From Dehalococcoidales bacterium (lineage in GTDB: Bacteria; Chloroflexota; Dehalococcoidia; Dehalococcoidales; RBG-16-60-22): a stretch of DNA of 21,254 bases. A program made the position numbers and the translations under genes. Of this stretch, positions 20,249-21,254 are shown in pieces. The stretch lies in the NCBI GenBank assembly GCA_016926115.1, contig JAFGPF010000023.1:1-21254 (forward strand), in the 5' to 3' direction. The first letter of the stretch is position 1. Each line of letters opens with the position of its first letter. Under the pieces are notes generated by a model that was given only the letters and a program-made list of their open reading frames with translations, had not been told where the DNA came from and searched no databases.

Positions 20249-20992
20249 TCAGGAAGTCTCTTTCTCGGTTTCCTCGAGCGCTTCGGCAGGGGCTTCCGCG
20301 GGTTCTTCTTTCTTTGCTACCGGTTCTTCCGACGGAGTTTCTTCAGGGGCTACCTTTTCTTCTTCGGCTGCCGGCGCTTCTTCAACGGCGGCTTCAGGCG
20401 CCTTCTCCTCCGCAGGAGTCTCCTCCGGGACCGCCGCTTCCGGTTTTTCCTCTACAGCGGCTTCCGGTTCAGTTTTTTCTTCTTCTACGGCTTCAGGCTT
20501 CTCTGCGAGTGCCCCGGCTTTTTCCTCTGCTGCCGCTTCCACCTCTTCCGCCGCGGCGACTGCTTCCTCATCCATTAATACGTCTTCCGGTTCTAGCTCT
20601 TCTTCCGGTTCGACTTCTATCAACTCCTCACCGACCTGCCGCGCCTTACGCTCCACGCGTTTTATCTTGCGGCGGGCTTCCTTGCCGGAGAGACTCCGCA
20701 GGTAATATAACCGCGACCGGCGTACCTTACCCTGCCGCACTATTTCCACTTTCTCCACAAGGGGCGAGTTGAACGGGAAGGTACGCTCCACACCGATTCC
20801 GTAGGCGACGTGCCTTACCGTAAAGCTGGCGCCGGTACCGCCCCGCTTTATCTTGAGGACCACGCCCTGAAACATCTGGATGCGTTCCTTTCCTGCTTCC
20901 ACAATCCTGGCACTGACTTTTACCGTATCACCGGGGGCGATGTCAGGGATTTTCTTGTTCTTCTTGATATCAATCAGTGATGCAACGTCCAT
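20249..20992 (-). CDS. rplS: 50S ribosomal protein L19 with a long acidic C-terminal tail
   Basis: Residues 1-118 are a standard L19, located at the interface of the two ribosomal subunits: [21 protein letters not shown] (19-39), [12 protein letters not shown] (41-52), [13 protein letters not shown] (65-77) and [20 protein letters not shown] (91-110). After a basic helix, a low-complexity tail of about 125 residues rich in Glu, Ala and Pro follows (about 123-247). This doubles the usual length of about 115. The tail lacks Cys and Trp, ends in EETEKETS, and is probably disordered. The ATG is one base after the trmD stop, so translation is likely coupled. trmD-rplS is the common bacterial order. 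Confidence 0.96.
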   Translation of the reverse strand: MDVASLIDIKKNKKIPDIAPGDTVKVSARIVEAGKERIQMFQGVVLKIKRGGTGASFTVRHVAYGIGVERTFPFNSPLVEKVEIVRQGKVRRSRLYYLRSLSGKEARRKIKRVERKARQVGEELIEVEPEEELEPEDVLMDEEAVAAAEEVEAAAEEKAGALAEKPEAVEEEKTEPEAAVEEKPEAAVPEETPAEEKAPEAAVEEAPAAEEEKVAPEETPSEEPVAKKEEPAEAPAEALEETEKETS

Positions 20993-20993
20993 G

Positions 20994-21254
20994 TTATGAC
21001 TCCCTATCCTTATTAACCTGCGATCCCGATTTCTTACGGGTTGTCAGGCGCTCTACCGTTTGTTTATCTTCACTGCCGGGGTTCGTTTTATCCAGGAGCT
21101 CCGGGCGGCGCTCCTGCGTCCGCCGTATAATCTGCTCGCGGCGCCACTTGGCAATCATGCCGTGATTGCCGGAAAGCAGCACCTCCGGCACCTTCCATCC
21201 CCGGTATTCCTCCGGGCGCGTGTACTGGGGATATTCCAGCAGCCCGCTGGCATG
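20994..21254 (-). CDS. trmD: tRNA (guanine-37-N1)-methyltransferase, C-terminal part
   Basis: The gene runs off the right edge; only the last 86 codons are present, reading in frame from 21254. Visible are [20 protein letters not shown], then [18 protein letters not shown], the highly characteristic TrmD linker and C-terminal domain start, followed by [10 protein letters not shown]. TrmD makes m1G37 next to the anticodon and prevents frameshifting. The last 30 residues ([21 protein letters not shown]...) form a polar tail without a recognised motif. A GTG at 21191 within the frame is an internal valine, not the start. It is immediately followed by rplS. Confidence 0.95.
   Translation of the reverse strand, partial: HASGLLEYPQYTRPEEYRGWKVPEVLLSGNHGMIAKWRREQIIRRTQERRPELLDKTNPGSEDKQTVERLTTRKKSGSQVNKDRES

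Noticed and set aside
20204..20772. Long open frames opposite the L19 tail, rich in Phe/Leu/Ser/Pro
   Set aside because: They are mirror images of the Glu/Ala/Pro low-complexity tail of L19, with no domain or ribosome binding site.
1..21254. CRISPR array, insertion sequence or integrase
   Set aside because: No regularly spaced direct repeats were seen, and none of the proteins resembles a transposase, recombinase or Cas protein.

Overview
This window is most consistent with a member of the Dehalococcoidia (Chloroflexota). The case rests on protein style rather than on a marker gene. It includes a short, stand-alone Elp3 of the length known from Dehalococcoides, an L19 ribosomal protein with a long acidic tail, a small HTH protein, many one-domain proteins, and moderate GC content. 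The lineage is an inference. Most of the window is ordinary chromosome: core genes (trmD, rplS, priA, def, tRNA-Asn) mixed with small accessory operons.

Layout, left to right. A minus-strand rhomboid protease (82-720) is followed by a tRNA-Asn gene with its own promoter (794-918). Directly behind the tRNA is a single NYN nuclease-fold/LOTUS gene (965-1717). It is closed by a degenerate second copy of the tRNA 3' end (1760-1792) and then a terminator, so 919-1792 looks like a very small tRNA-targeted insertion. Next come a cupin-like protein with its terminator, a minus-strand pair (Isf-type Fe-S flavoprotein plus a cysteine-rich DUF3795 protein), and a minus-strand operon of a PAS-STAS sensor followed by both subunits of a family I CoA-transferase, ending in a clear terminator (3901-3933). 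A plus-strand trio follows: an RNase Z-like metallo-hydrolase, a four-helix membrane protein and a minimal zincin.

Elp3 (8020-9411, minus) and a Trm9/ALKBH8-like methyltransferase (9468-10121, plus) are divergent neighbours. By homology they could act in sequence on the wobble uridine of tRNA. The competence genes comEA and comEC, followed by a PH-domain gene, form a minus-strand run (10125-13503). A second minus-strand run (13677-16770) encodes an APC-superfamily permease, a universal stress protein and two RCK/TrkA-type nucleotide-binding proteins, with no Trk/Ktr channel subunit visible. It has a consensus-like sigma-70 promoter placed back to back with that of a small HTH regulator (16962-17249), whose own promoter carries a 12-bp perfect palindrome at the expected transcription start.

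The right end holds the translation/replication cluster trmD (partial), rplS, priA, def, all on the minus strand.

The strongest candidates for new biology are the one-gene island in tRNA-Asn, the Elp3/Trm9-like pair, and the permease-Usp-RCK-RCK module with its divergent regulator. No CRISPR array, transposase, integrase or rRNA was seen. No stretch over 300 bases lacks a gene.
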